A DNA stretch of 64,000 bases from Oscillatoriales cyanobacterium (GTDB taxonomy: Bacteria > Cyanobacteriota > Cyanobacteriia > CACIAM-69d). How positions within the stretch are numbered: the stretch's first letter is position 1; the number at the start of each line of letters is the position of its first letter. The notes beneath the pieces are model-generated. The model was not told where the DNA came from and did no database searches. It saw only the letters and a list, made by a program, of their open reading frames with translations. The stretch lies in the NCBI GenBank assembly GCA_004292515.1, contig RDXB01000033.1, positions 1-64,000 of the forward strand, read 5' to 3'. The position numbers and the translations under genes were made by a program. Below, one piece after another: positions 7,382 through 16,286 of the stretch.

Positions 7382-8140
7382 CTAGGGTTCGTGTCGATCG
7401 CGCAGGGTTTGTAGCTCCAATCGCACCCGATCGCCCACCTGCAAGGCTTGGTCCAAAACCTGCTCATAGTCCACAGCCCGATCGGTCATCAGTTGGGCAT
7501 AGTTGCCTACCGTAGCCCCTTCAAATTGATCGACTTGGGCTGCCACTACCTCTTGGTTTTCGCGCAACACCCGCTCCACTTTTAGGGCGCTTTCAATCTG
7601 CGATCGCAGTTGAGCCAAGGTCTCTAGGGTTTGCGATCGCGCCTCGATCGCCACCGTTTGCCCCGTCGCATCCCGCAGCCGATCTTTCACATCGGCCGCC
7701 CGCACCAGCCGATTAAACTTTTCCACTTCGCGAGTTAGGGGCAACAGACTACGGAGCGCCTCTTCCTTCTTTTCCTCATCCCGCGAAAACCAAATCGACA
7801 TCGGAATGCCGGTGAGTAAACATAAGCCAGCCGTGGCTTTAAACACCGTCGAAAAATGCAACCCTGCCACCCAGCCGAGCAGCTTCAAAACATAGAAACC
7901 CCCAGCGGCGATCGGGATGACTAAGATGCCTAAAAAGATTGCCCAAATGATCGAGAACCATAGCCCGTTCCAAGCATACTTCAACAGTCGCTGACTCCAG
8001 CGCGATCGCTTGGGCAAACCGCGATCGGTATAGGCCGCTTGGCAGAGATCTTGGGCTTTTTGAAACTCGATGCCCGTTAAGGTTTGAAACTCAGACGGCG
8101 ATAACAGCAACGTATTCCATTCGGGGTTGAGGGAACTCAT
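7382..8140 (-). CDS. Membrane protein with C-terminal coiled coil, unknown function
   Basis: 252 residues from ATG 8140 (a GTG at 8152 is the alternative). A soluble N-terminal part (SEFQTLTGIEFQKAQDLCQAA) is followed by two membrane helices near residues 58-85 and 90-115. After them comes a long helical region (about 120-250) rich in charged residues and Gln, predicted coiled coil. No enzyme motif is visible. It is divergent from clpB with a 280-bp spacer. Probably an inner or thylakoid membrane protein of a cyanobacteria-restricted family. Confidence 0.7.
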   Translation of the reverse strand: MSSLNPEWNTLLLSPSEFQTLTGIEFQKAQDLCQAAYTDRGLPKRSRWSQRLLKYAWNGLWFSIIWAIFLGILVIPIAAGGFYVLKLLGWVAGLHFSTVFKATAGLCLLTGIPMSIWFSRDEEKKEEALRSLLPLTREVEKFNRLVRAADVKDRLRDATGQTVAIEARSQTLETLAQLRSQIESALKVERVLRENQEVVAAQVDQFEGATVGNYAQLMTDRAVDYEQVLDQALQVGDRVRLELQTLRDRHEP

Positions 8141-8420
8141 GGCAACAATCACCGGAGAAGGACAGCCAAACCCGGCCAGCCCAGCCGAGCGCCCAGGCCA
8201 CCCGGCAGGATCGATCGCTTGGGTCTTGATCCTAGCGAACCGGCCCAGCTCCTAGCGATCGCACCGGCCGCAACCCCCAGCGTCCACCCGGACGGCAAAT
8301 CCCCCTGGTCACAGTCGTAAAACCCGACCGTGCGCGATCGACCTCCCTGCCTACAATAATCGCTACAGCCGTGCAGTCGGGGTGCTTGCCCTGTTGGTGA
8401 TTCCTGCCGGCTTGAGTCCT

Positions 8421-11039
8421 ATGCAACCCACCGATCCCAATAAATTCACAACTAAGGCTTGGGAAGCAATCGCCCAGTTGCCAGATATTGCCAAACAAAA
8501 TCGCCAACAACAACTCGAATCAGAGCATTTACTAAAAGCTTTATTAGAGCAAGAAGGACTCACCAGCAGTGTTTTGACCAAGGCAGGCAGCCAGCCCAGT
8601 CGCCTCCGCGATTTAGTGGATGCATTCCTGAACAAACAACCGAAGATTTCTGGAGAGATTGGCTCAGTTTATCTGGGTCAAAGTTTAGATAAACTGCTTG
8701 ACCGGGCTGATGCCTATCGCAAAGAACTAGGAGACGACTATCTCTCGATCGAGCATCTCATTTTTGGGTTTGCCAAGGACGATCGCTGCGGTCGCAAACT
8801 GTTCGATCAAGTGGGTCTCAATGAAAGCAAACTCCGCACCGCGATTCAGCAAGTACGAGGCAACCAAACCGTGACCGATCGTGATCCCGAAGGTAAGTAT
8901 GAAGCCCTCGAAAAATATGGCCGCGACCTGACCCAATATGCCCGCCAAGGGAAGCTCGATCCGGTGATTGGGCGGGATGATGAAATTCGCCGCACGATTC
9001 AAATTTTGTCGCGCCGCACAAAAAATAACCCGGTGTTAATTGGTGAACCGGGCGTGGGCAAAACGGCGATCGCAGAAGGTTTGGCCCAACGGATTGTCAA
9101 AGGGGATGTGCCCGAATCCTTGCAAAATCGCACCCTAATTGCCCTCGATATGGGGGCACTGATTGCGGGAGCCAAATATCGCGGGGAATTTGAAGAACGC
9201 CTAAAAGCAGTGCTGAAAGAAGTCACCGATTCGGAGGGAAATATTATTCTCTTCATCGATGAAATTCACACAGTAGTGGGAGCCGGAGCCACCCAAGGGG
9301 CAATGGATGCGGGCAATTTGCTAAAGCCAATGTTGGCTCGGGGTGAGTTGCGCTGCATTGGGGCCACAACCCTCGATGAGTACCGCAAATATATCGAGAA
9401 AGATGCGGCCCTAGAACGACGCTTCCAACAGGTTTATATTGATCAGCCGTCGGTGGTAGACACGATTTCGATTTTGCGCGGGCTGAAGGATCGCTACGAA
9501 ACCCACCACAACGTGAAGATTTCTGATAATGCGTTGGTGGCGGCGGCGACGCTGTCCAATCGTTATATTAGCGATCGCTTTTTGCCTGACAAGGCGATCG
9601 ACTTGGTGGACGAGGCGGCGGCTAAACTAAAAATGGAAGTCACTTCCAAGCCGGAAGAACTGGACGAAACCGATCGCAAGATTTTGCAACTGGAAATGGA
9701 GCGCCTTTCGCTGCACCGGGAGAGTGATTCGGCTTCTAAGGAGCGGCTGGAACGGCTCGATCGGGAATTGGCTGATCTGAAAGAAACCCAAAGCCACCTG
9801 AATGCCCAATGGCAACAGGAAAAAGACCTGCTCGATCGTCGCAAGGAAATTAAAGAACAGATTGATCGGGTAGAGCTAGAAATCCAGCAAGCCGAGCGGG
9901 ATTATGACCTGAACAAAGCGGCAGAGTTGAAGTTTGGCAAACTGAACGAGTTGCAACAACAATTACTGGAGATTGATCGCACAATCACCACCCAGCAGGC
10001 TAGCGGTCAAATCCTGTTGCGGGAAGAAGTCAGTGAGTCGGACATTGCCGAAATTATTGCCAAATGGACGGGAATTCCAGTTAGCAAGTTGATTGCTTCC
10101 GAAATGGAAAAGCTGTTGCATTTGGAAGATGAATTGCATCAGCGGGTGATTGGTCAAAATGAGGCGGTGACGGCGGTGGCCGATGCCATCCAGCGATCGC
10201 GCGCAGGCTTGGCCGATCCGAACCGCCCGATCGCTAGCTTCATTTTCCTGGGGCCAACGGGTGTGGGCAAAACCGAACTCGCCAAATCCCTGGCGGCCTA
10301 TCTGTTCGACACCGAAGAAGCAATGGTGCGAATTGATATGTCTGAATACATGGAAAAACACGCCGTTTCGCGGTTGGTGGGTGCGCCTCCTGGCTATGTG
10401 GGCTACGAAGAAGGCGGCCAACTGACCGAAGCAATTCGCCGTCGTCCTTACTCGGTGATTCTGTTTGATGAAATCGAAAAGGCGCACCCTGATGTTTTTA
10501 ATGTGATGCTGCAAATCCTCGATGATGGGCGCGTCACGGACTCCCAAGGGCGCACGGTGGATTTCAAAAACAGCATCATTATCCTCACCAGCAACATTGG
10601 TTCCCAATACATTTTGGATGTGGCGGGGGATAACAGTCGCTATGAGGAAATGCGATCGCGCGTGATGACGGCTATGCGCGAAAGTTTCCGCCCGGAATTT
10701 CTGAATCGGATCGACGACTGGATTATTTTCCACAGCCTCGAAAAATCCGAGCTACGGCAAATTATCCAGATCCAAGCCCAGCGCCTAGAAGCTCGCCTCA
10801 TCGACAAGAAAATGACCCTGAAGCTATCAGAAAAGGCGATCGACTTTTTGGCCGAAGTGGGCTATGACCCCACCTATGGTGCGCGGCCGCTGAAGCGGGC
10901 AGTCCAGCGGGAATTGGAAACCCAAATTGCGAAGTGTATCTTGCGGGGCGAATTCACCGAAGGGGATACGATTTGGGTCGATATCGAAAACGAGCGGCTG
11001 GCTTTTAAACGGTTAACCGCTGAGTTGGTGGCTCGCTAG
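8421..11039 (+). CDS. clpB: ATP-dependent disaggregase ClpB
   Basis: 872 residues from ATG 8421. This start is chosen because [17 protein letters not shown] matches the usual ClpB N-terminus; in-frame codons upstream to 8382 are unlikely. Order: N-domain (1-145), first AAA+ module with Walker A GEPGVGKT (208-215), the coiled-coil middle domain that marks ClpB rather than ClpA/C (about 405-535), second AAA+ module with GPTGVGKT, and a C-terminus with [15 protein letters not shown]. It rescues aggregated proteins with DnaK. Cyanobacteria usually have two copies, one heat inducible and one not; which this is cannot be told. Its TAG stop is the probable left end of a MITE-like element. Confidence 0.96.
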   Translation: MQPTDPNKFTTKAWEAIAQLPDIAKQNRQQQLESEHLLKALLEQEGLTSSVLTKAGSQPSRLRDLVDAFLNKQPKISGEIGSVYLGQSLDKLLDRADAYRKELGDDYLSIEHLIFGFAKDDRCGRKLFDQVGLNESKLRTAIQQVRGNQTVTDRDPEGKYEALEKYGRDLTQYARQGKLDPVIGRDDEIRRTIQILSRRTKNNPVLIGEPGVGKTAIAEGLAQRIVKGDVPESLQNRTLIALDMGALIAGAKYRGEFEERLKAVLKEVTDSEGNIILFIDEIHTVVGAGATQGAMDAGNLLKPMLARGELRCIGATTLDEYRKYIEKDAALERRFQQVYIDQPSVVDTISILRGLKDRYETHHNVKISDNALVAAATLSNRYISDRFLPDKAIDLVDEAAAKLKMEVTSKPEELDETDRKILQLEMERLSLHRESDSASKERLERLDRELADLKETQSHLNAQWQQEKDLLDRRKEIKEQIDRVELEIQQAERDYDLNKAAELKFGKLNELQQQLLEIDRTITTQQASGQILLREEVSESDIAEIIAKWTGIPVSKLIASEMEKLLHLEDELHQRVIGQNEAVTAVADAIQRSRAGLADPNRPIASFIFLGPTGVGKTELAKSLAAYLFDTEEAMVRIDMSEYMEKHAVSRLVGAPPGYVGYEEGGQLTEAIRRRPYSVILFDEIEKAHPDVFNVMLQILDDGRVTDSQGRTVDFKNSIIILTSNIGSQYILDVAGDNSRYEEMRSRVMTAMRESFRPEFLNRIDDWIIFHSLEKSELRQIIQIQAQRLEARLIDKKMTLKLSEKAIDFLAEVGYDPTYGARPLKRAVQRELETQIAKCILRGEFTEGDTIWVDIENERLAFKRLTAELVAR

Positions 11040-11194
11040 GGGCGATCGTCCTCGCTGGCAATCGCCCTGCCTGACATCACACTGAAACGGTTGATGGTTC
11101 ATGCGCCAGTTGTCGTCACAAGGGGCTGCAGCCCCTTGCTGCCCCACGATCTCGTCACGGTGGGATCAAAGTTTCAGACCATTAGACGACACCA
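11037..11194 (+). mobile_element. MITE-like palindromic element, family A, copy 2
   Basis: Begins TAGGGGCGATCGTC at the clpB stop codon and ends near GACGACACCACC. The interior (CTGAAACGGTTGATGG, GTCGTCACAAGGGGCTGCAG, CCCCACGATCTCGT, AAAGTTTCAGAC) aligns with the copies at 43689 and 50232. The ends have decayed more than the core, so the borders are approximate. Confidence 0.65.
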
Positions 11195-11366
11195 CCGGTT
11201 GGGCGATCGCGCTCCAGTCGTCCGTGGGTCGTCCTGTTATGGATCGGTTACGGATCGGTTATTGCCAGTAATGTAAGGTCAATTTGATGATGGGTTGATC
11301 GACTGTGACCCGATCGAGCAGCCGTTCCTCCATTATGGGAGATCGCCCACTCAGGCTCAGATTTTC
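11195..11366. other. Spacer, no gene seen
   Basis: Between MITE copy 2 and the DUF4126 gene. Nothing recognisable except an overlapping ATCGGTTACGGATCGGTTA direct repeat near 11240. Promoters for the downstream gene probably lie here. Confidence 0.3.
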
Positions 11367-11933
11367 ATGATTGAACTGTTGGCAGTCTTAGCGGCATCGG
11401 CAGCAGGGGGAATGCGGGTTGCGCTCCCCCTGTTGTTGATCGGTCTGTTGCAGGGCGAGCGGCTGTGGTCGCAAGTGCCGTTGCTGTCGAGACTGTCACC
11501 TCAATTGGTGTTGGGGGTGTTGGTCAGTTGGTCGCTGTTTGAGCTATTTGCCTCCAAAAAACTGCTCGGGCAGCGGGTGTTGCAAGTTGTCCAACTGACT
11601 TTTAGTCCCTTGGCGGGTGCAGTGATGGGCATGGCGATCGCCCGGGCCACGGGCCGCACCGAACATACCGTCGTCATTTTGGGCATCGTCGGCGGCTTGC
11701 TGGCCCTGGTGCTGCAAATGGTGCAGGTTGGGTGGTTTTTTCGGCTGGGGGGCTTGCCGCTCTGGGCGATTTTTACCCAAGATGCCCTCTGTATTTTTTT
11801 GGTGCTGTTTGCCTTTGATGCGCCCACCCAAGGCGGCACGATCGCCCTGATGCTGCTTTGGCTAGCGATTCGCAGCTCCAAGGCCTGGTATTTCCACTAT
11901 CGCCAAGGCGATCGCATCCCAAAAGATGATTAA
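11367..11933 (+). CDS. DUF4126-family integral membrane protein
   Basis: 188 residues from ATG 11367, preferred because upstream in-frame codons are hydrophilic and not conserved-looking. It starts directly with a membrane segment (IELLAVLAASAAGGMRVALP), has a Gly-rich loop, and contains four to five further hydrophobic helices (about 45-65, 80-98, 108-128, 133-155). The pattern AAGGMRVALPLLLIGLL and the pairing of small residues fit the DUF4126 family. Function unknown. Stands alone between clpB and mazG. Confidence 0.7.
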   Translation: MIELLAVLAASAAGGMRVALPLLLIGLLQGERLWSQVPLLSRLSPQLVLGVLVSWSLFELFASKKLLGQRVLQVVQLTFSPLAGAVMGMAIARATGRTEHTVVILGIVGGLLALVLQMVQVGWFFRLGGLPLWAIFTQDALCIFLVLFAFDAPTQGGTIALMLLWLAIRSSKAWYFHYRQGDRIPKDD

Positions 11934-12081
11934 TGACGCAGAAATGGTAAATGACGCAGAAACGATAAATGACTGTTTGGCCTGGCAGTAGGACGACTAC
12001 CTTAATCCATTGGGTCAAAGCCGCTTGCGAGTTTTGTAGTGCTGATCCCGATCGATGGGCGATCGAATCAGCGGGAAATGG

Positions 12082-12954
12082 TCAGGCTTCCCAACGGGAG
12101 CCTTGGCGCAGTCGATCTTTGGCCTGTTCCCAGAGTGCATCTAGCTCGCTGAGGCTGTAATTTTCCAAGGGGCGATCGCTCAGGGACTCCATAATCTGCA
12201 ACCGCTGCACAAACCGGCGACTGGTGCTGTGCAGGGCCGCTGCTGGGTCGAGCCGTTGCCACCGGGCCACCTGCACCAGGGCAAACAACAGATCCCCCAG
12301 CTCCGATTCTTGGGCTGCTTGGTCACGCTGGGCGATCGCAGCCTTGAGTTCCGCCAGCTCCTCGTCGAACTTCGCCCAAACCTGCGGCATATCTTCCCAC
12401 TCAAAACCCGCTTGGGCCGCCTTTTGGGACATTTTGAGGGCAGCCATCAGGGGCGGCAGGCGACGCACATAGCGATCGAGCTTGGCGCTGAGGGGCGGGG
12501 CTTGATCGATCGGCTGGCCCTTCTCAGTGGCCTTGATTTGATCCCACTGGTGGCGCACAGCAGCCGCATCTTCTGCCACCGCATCACCAAACACGTGGGG
12601 ATGGCGACGCACCAGTTTTTCGGTGATCCCTTGGGCGATCGCACCTAAATCAAAGTCACCGGTCTCGCTGGCAATTTGGGCCTGCAACACCACTTGCAAC
12701 AACAGATCACCCAGCTCCTCCGCTTGGGCCGGGCGATCGCCACTGCGAATCGCGTCCACGGTCTCGTAGGCCTCCTCGATGATGTAGGGGATCAGGCTTT
12801 CGGGCGTTTGGGCCAAGTCCCAAGGACAGCCCTCGGTGGGATGGCGCAACTGGGCCACCACTTCCACCAGGCATTGCAAAGCGGCCAAGGTCTCGGGCAG
12901 GTGATCGATCGCCGCAGACTCAACAGCAGGATCAACGACAGGATCAACAGACAT
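12082..12954 (-). CDS. mazG: Nucleoside triphosphate pyrophosphohydrolase MazG
   Basis: 290 residues with two MazG repeats. The first carries GCPWD and EEAYETVDAI, then EELGDLLLQVVLQAQIA, which are the EExxE/ExxD magnesium-binding motifs of all-alpha NTP pyrophosphatases. The second (FDEELAELKAAIAQ and SELGDLLFALVQVARW) repeats the pattern. The enzyme hydrolyses NTPs and dNTPs to NMP and pyrophosphate, cleaning aberrant nucleotides. Residues 1-20 are a variable tail rich in VDPAV repeats. It is the first of a run of minus-strand genes leading to DUF3146 and pth on the same strand. Confidence 0.93.
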   Translation of the reverse strand: MSVDPVVDPAVESAAIDHLPETLAALQCLVEVVAQLRHPTEGCPWDLAQTPESLIPYIIEEAYETVDAIRSGDRPAQAEELGDLLLQVVLQAQIASETGDFDLGAIAQGITEKLVRRHPHVFGDAVAEDAAAVRHQWDQIKATEKGQPIDQAPPLSAKLDRYVRRLPPLMAALKMSQKAAQAGFEWEDMPQVWAKFDEELAELKAAIAQRDQAAQESELGDLLFALVQVARWQRLDPAAALHSTSRRFVQRLQIMESLSDRPLENYSLSELDALWEQAKDRLRQGSRWEA

Positions 12955-13121
12955 AGGAAATTCCGGTACAGGTGACGGTGAGTAGCGTCAGATCTAGCAG
13001 CGTCAGATCTATAAGAACCGTAGGGGTTGGGTCTCCCAAACCTCACCCGAGCGATCGCCACCACTCGATCCAAGACTGGCAATATTGGGAATCATAGGGG
13101 CTGGGCAGAGAGACACCGCCC

Positions 13122-13391
13122 CTACAATTTGGCGCGGATTGGGAATGAATAATCGCCGCCCGCTTCGAGCTGGTAATCGTAGGTTTCCAGAAATCGCGCC
13201 AACGGCTCCCGAATCAAGGCCCGACCCATCGATGGCTGCACGCGCAGTCCCCCTTGGCGAAAATTCCAAACAAACTCCCACAGGAATTCGCCCGCCGTCA
13301 CCTCACCCACCAGCTGGCCCTCGCTCCAAGACTGATGGGTGATGCGGACGCGGGCGATCGTTTGGGGCAGGCGGTTTTCTCGGCGGCTCAC
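13122..13391 (-). CDS. DUF3146 family protein
   Basis: 89 residues. Sequence such as ARVRITHQSW, LVGEVTAGEFLWEFVWNFRQ and GRALIREPLARFLE followed by LEAGGDYSF matches the short beta-rich DUF3146 family, which is confined to cyanobacteria and some plastid lineages. Function unknown. It lies 14 bp downstream of pth on the same strand and is probably co-transcribed with it. Confidence 0.85.
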   Translation of the reverse strand: MSRRENRLPQTIARVRITHQSWSEGQLVGEVTAGEFLWEFVWNFRQGGLRVQPSMGRALIREPLARFLETYDYQLEAGGDYSFPIRAKL

Positions 13392-13405
13392 AGCGCAGAT
13401 TAAAG

Positions 13406-14113
13406 CTAGGCAGCAGGTTGGGAATCGGGCTGGGGGGCGGTTTTGGGGTCGGGCTTTGACTCAGGTTTTGGCTCAGGCTTGGGGGCTGGCGGGGCCACGT
13501 CGCGATTGTTGTAGAGGCTGGCGGCTTTGGCCACACCGTCCACAAGCGATCGCTCAATGGTTTCCACACTCAGGCGCAACAGGGCTTGGACGGTGGGGGC
13601 TTCATCGGGCGCAAATTTCCCCAAGACGTGGGACACCGTTTCGCCACTGACAGCCCGGGGACGACCGATGCCCAACCGCAACCGAGGAAAGTCCTGGGTT
13701 CCCAAATGGGCGATCGTGGATTTCATGCCATTGTGGCCACCGGCCGATCCTGACAGACGCAATCGCAACCGCCCCAAGGGTAGATCCATATCGTCGTAGA
13801 TCGTCAGGACAGATTCCGGTGGCAGCTTATACCAATCGATCGCGGCGCGGATCGCCTGACCTGATCGGTTCATGTAGGTCAAGGGTTTCAGCAAGTAAAC
13901 CTTGCCGTGGGGCGATCGCCCTTCCCCCGCTTGGGCATTGAAACGGCGATTTTCGCTGAGGGGAATTCCCCAGACCCGCGCCAGTTCGTCAATCACCTCA
14001 AAGCCAATGTTGTGGCGTGTGCGATCGTATTTGGGTTCTGGATTGCCCAGTCCCACAATCAGTTTGGGAATCACCCGTTCCGAGCTGGACTCGGTGGCGG
14101 CAGGCTTCGGCAT
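13406..14113 (-). CDS. pth: Peptidyl-tRNA hydrolase
   Basis: 235 residues from ATG 14113; this start gives MPKPAATESSSERVIPKL and then the family start LIVGLGNPEPKYDRTRHNIGF. The catalytic His is in RTRHNIGF, the conserved Asn in TYMNRSG and the Asp in YDDMDLP. SAGGHNGMKS completes the active site. It releases tRNA from peptidyl-tRNA dropped by ribosomes. The last 35 residues are a Pro/Lys/Glu/Asp repeat tail (PKPEPKPESKPDPK) not needed for activity and unusual in length. It sits in the conserved tatA-pth neighbourhood of psbH. Confidence 0.95.
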   Translation of the reverse strand: MPKPAATESSSERVIPKLIVGLGNPEPKYDRTRHNIGFEVIDELARVWGIPLSENRRFNAQAGEGRSPHGKVYLLKPLTYMNRSGQAIRAAIDWYKLPPESVLTIYDDMDLPLGRLRLRLSGSAGGHNGMKSTIAHLGTQDFPRLRLGIGRPRAVSGETVSHVLGKFAPDEAPTVQALLRLSVETIERSLVDGVAKAASLYNNRDVAPPAPKPEPKPESKPDPKTAPQPDSQPAA

Positions 14114-14249
14114 GGATCGGCAGGGTTGGATAGGCGGGGGCAGCCAGCGGGCGATCGGCCACTGGATGGGCCGAAACGATCTCCCGAAAGATTGGTGAGC
14201 AGTCACGGCCCAACGGGATCGTTGTGGGAACAAATCGTTGCGGGAACAA

Positions 14250-14576
14250 CTAGGCCGGGTCGGCGGGGCGATCGCTGGTGGTGGCGATGGCCTCAGTCGC
14301 TTCCACAGCCGTCGGGACAGGAGCGGTTTCAGAGCTGGACAAGGCCGGTTGAGTGGGCGGCTCGATCGTGGCCGTCATCGTGGTGGCCGGGGCCGCCTCA
14401 GCCCGTTCTACCTCGCGTTTAAATTCCGACTCAAACTCGCGTGATGCTTCCTGGAACGACTTGAGGGTTTTGCCCAAGCTCCGGCCAATTTCAGGTAACT
14501 TTTTGGGCCCGAAAACCAGCAACGCCACCACACCAATTAAAAATAACTCTGCCGGGCCGATACCAAAAATGTTCAT
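14250..14576 (-). CDS. tatA: Sec-independent translocase subunit TatA/TatE
   Basis: 108 residues from ATG 14576. A single membrane helix (AELFLIGVVALLVF), the FGPKKLPEIGRSLGK hinge and an amphipathic helix are the TatA signature. The tail from residue 55 is acidic and Ala/Thr/Pro rich. TatA oligomers form the passage for folded proteins across the thylakoid and plasma membranes with TatC (not in this window). Located between psbH and pth, all on the minus strand, an arrangement commonly conserved in cyanobacteria. Confidence 0.93.
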   Translation of the reverse strand: MNIFGIGPAELFLIGVVALLVFGPKKLPEIGRSLGKTLKSFQEASREFESEFKREVERAEAAPATTMTATIEPPTQPALSSSETAPVPTAVEATEAIATTSDRPADPA

Positions 14577-14702
14577 GGCAACAATCCTTGTTAGGGAGCG
14601 ATAGGAAGCCTTGGGAGGGGCAAACGGGCGATCGCCCACCGTCAAACGTTCCAGACACTCTAATCTGAAGCGGTCGATCGTGGCGGTTTAATCCAGAAGT
14701 TG

Positions 14703-14736
14703 GCTAGAACTCTGGGCTAGAACTCTGGGCTGAAAC
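14703..14736. repeat. 14-bp direct duplication
   Basis: CTAGAACTCTGGG occurs twice in tandem with a third decayed unit (CTGAAACCGG), between tatA and the psbH terminator. Confidence 0.6.
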
Positions 14737-14821
14737 CGGTACTCAACAGGATACGGCCGGGATACGGTGGCCAGGACTGACGGCTCGCGCCAGAACTGGC
14801 AAATCGCGCCGCTTCAGCCAT

Positions 14822-14844
14822 AAAAAATCCCGGTGATACCGGGA
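14822..14844 (-). terminator. Rho-independent terminator of psbH
   Basis: On the minus strand TCCCGGT-ATC-ACCGGGA is a perfect 7-bp stem with a 3-nt loop, followed directly by TTTTTT. It lies 55 bp past the psbH stop and separates psbH from tatA. Confidence 0.85.
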
Positions 14845-14898
14845 CGGGTTGATAGCAGGGCGTTTGGATGACCTCAAAAAAGGATCGCCCTAGGGGAA

Positions 14899-15102
14899 TT
14901 ACTGACCCAGCGATCGCCAGTCAACGTTCACGCCATCAATCAGAATCGAGGTGTTGTACACCTGCAAAATGATCAGCAAAAACACAAAAAACAAACCCAT
15001 GAAAACAGCCATCAGCGGGGTCGTGCCCCAGCCGGGAGCCACCTTACCGTATTCCGCATTTAAGGGGCGGAGAATGTCGCCCAGGCGAGTCCGTTGAGCC
15101 AT
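14899..15102 (-). CDS. psbH: Photosystem II protein PsbH
   Basis: 67 residues from ATG 15102 ([20 protein letters not shown]). The sequence [21 protein letters not shown] then LLIILQVYN is the single PSII H-subunit helix. It is a core thylakoid protein that stabilises PSII and the QB site; cyanobacterial PsbH lacks the phosphorylated N-terminal extension of plants. Divergent from psbN, as in other cyanobacteria, with an unusually long spacer, and followed by its own terminator. Confidence 0.97.
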   Translation of the reverse strand: MAQRTRLGDILRPLNAEYGKVAPGWGTTPLMAVFMGLFFVFLLIILQVYNTSILIDGVNVDWRSLGQ

Positions 15103-15694
15103 CTTATGTCTACCGTTTCCTACCGTAATGTATTGCGGCAACGAGGTGTCACCGCTGTAAAAGCAACCAGGCTAGCCCCGATCGCGTGCTAACGATCGAT
15201 TGCGTTTGAGTTGCTTTTTGTTAAATAGTGCAGCGATCGCCGCCCAACAGCTGCAAGCTGCTCGTGCTATTCGATCACATACTTTATCAAATTATCAAAC
15301 GCCAGCGCTTGGTGCTTTCAGACTGGCCGGGCAGCGGGCAGTCGGCGGGCAACTGGCAAACCAGCGGCAGCCCTCACGCCCGGCTGGTCGGCACAATGGG
15401 GTGATCGGGCAGCAATCAGGGGACGCTCGCAGGACAACCAGGGGGCGATCGACAGCGAGGCGTTTCCTGAGCGCGGGGGGTGAGGGAAATTTGCCGTTTT
15501 GATTAATGGATTGTTACAATTTGAAACGATTGGTGAGCACCCTGCACGGCTAGCACCTCGCGCGGCTGGTACTGTGGGGCCACTGGCCAGCTCACTCGAA
15601 CATGAGATCACGATCTCGCCCCCGGCTACCGAGCTAGGCCTCGTTTTCCAGGTTCGCGTGATGTTCTAAAGACTTGTTAGTACGGGTTTAAACC
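15103..15694. other. Long psbH-psbN divergent spacer
   Basis: 592 bp without a convincing gene. It must hold the promoters of both photosystem genes. An AT-rich segment (15200-15300) contains ACTTTATCAAATTATCAAA. GGCCGGGCAGCGGGCAGTCGG-type GC-rich low-complexity sequence occupies 15320-15400. A short open frame at 15200-15502 lacks coding features. Confidence 0.5.
15491..15520 (+). promoter_or_regulatory. Candidate promoter of psbN
   Basis: TTGCCG (15491-15496) and TACAAT (15515-15520) are separated by 18 bp, about 170 nt upstream of the psbN ATG. Match to the sigma70 consensus only. Confidence 0.35.
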
Positions 15695-15835
15695 ATGTTT
15701 GAAGATAATTCAGCACTGACGCTAGGCATTTCCCTCGGAACAATCTTGATCGCTATTACCGGCTACTCGATCTATGTGGCCTTTGGCCCGCCGTCGGTGG
15801 ATCTAGCTGACCCCTTTGAAGATCACGAAGATTAA
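15695..15835 (+). CDS. psbN: PsbN, photosystem II assembly protein
   Basis: 46 residues, too short for most gene finders. MFEDNSALTLGISLGT leads into one membrane helix (ILIAITGYSIYVAF) and the invariant tail GPPSVDLADPFEDHED. PsbN is a thylakoid protein needed for PSII repair and assembly and not a stable subunit. It is transcribed opposite to psbH. Start and stop are both unambiguous (ATG 15695, TAA 15833). Confidence 0.95.
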   Translation: MFEDNSALTLGISLGTILIAITGYSIYVAFGPPSVDLADPFEDHED

Positions 15836-15893
15836 AGTCGATCGCCAAAATCGCCTGCAACCTCAATCCCGCCACTAGCGGCTCGTAGGGTAT

Positions 15894-15913
15894 CAAGGGG
15901 CTTCTGCCCCTTG
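15894..15913 (+). terminator. Hairpin downstream of psbN
   Basis: CAAGGGG-CTTCTG-CCCCTTG, a 7-bp perfect stem about 60 bp after psbN, without a T-run. It may act as a 3' stabiliser or weak terminator. It resembles the core hairpin of the family A and B elements and may instead be a relic of one. Confidence 0.4.
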
Positions 15914-16164
15914 GGATGATCACCAGTAGCAAAATTCAATTAATTATTAGCAAAGTTAAATTGTTGCCTTAAGATTCAAGCGCTGCATTGGTAGTGGTGT
16001 AACTAAATTAAAAATTAAATCACTGGTCTAAAGGTCAAGGGTAAAGGGTAAAGGGTTAGATCAGTGGTGGCATAACTATTCTGATTCGCTGGGTTGATCG
16101 TTTTTTTGGGCTTATCTTGTCCAGATTTCAGCCCCTATCAACCCAGTGGATTAGCCTAGGAGAA

Positions 16165-16229
16165 CTGGTAGGTTGAGTTGCGGCGCGAAACCCAACACCA
16201 GCAAAGTTCGTATTGATCGCGTTGGGTAC
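16165..16229 (-). repeat. Family C palindromic repeat, copy 2
   Basis: Reverse-complement match to the copy at 6815: GTACCCAACGCGATCAAT then TTTGCTGGTGTTGGGTTTCG on the minus strand. Located between psbN and the convergent hydrolase gene. Confidence 0.65.
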
Positions 16230-16286
16230 GATCTGCCACTGTTCGGGCAGACCGGGATTCATCCACCGCAACAGACGGGGGCATGG

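Larger units (their letters stand above)
15836..16286. other. Repeat-bearing spacer after psbN
   Basis: 451 bp without a gene. It contains a hairpin (15894-15913), a stretch of GGGTAAA repeats near 16040-16057, and the family C repeat (16165-16229). The end of the convergent hydrolase gene lies at 16287. Confidence 0.5.

Noticed and set aside
15200-15502. Possible gene of 100 codons between psbH and psbN
   Set aside because: No ribosome site, no hydrophobic or domain pattern, and it covers the region expected to contain the promoters.
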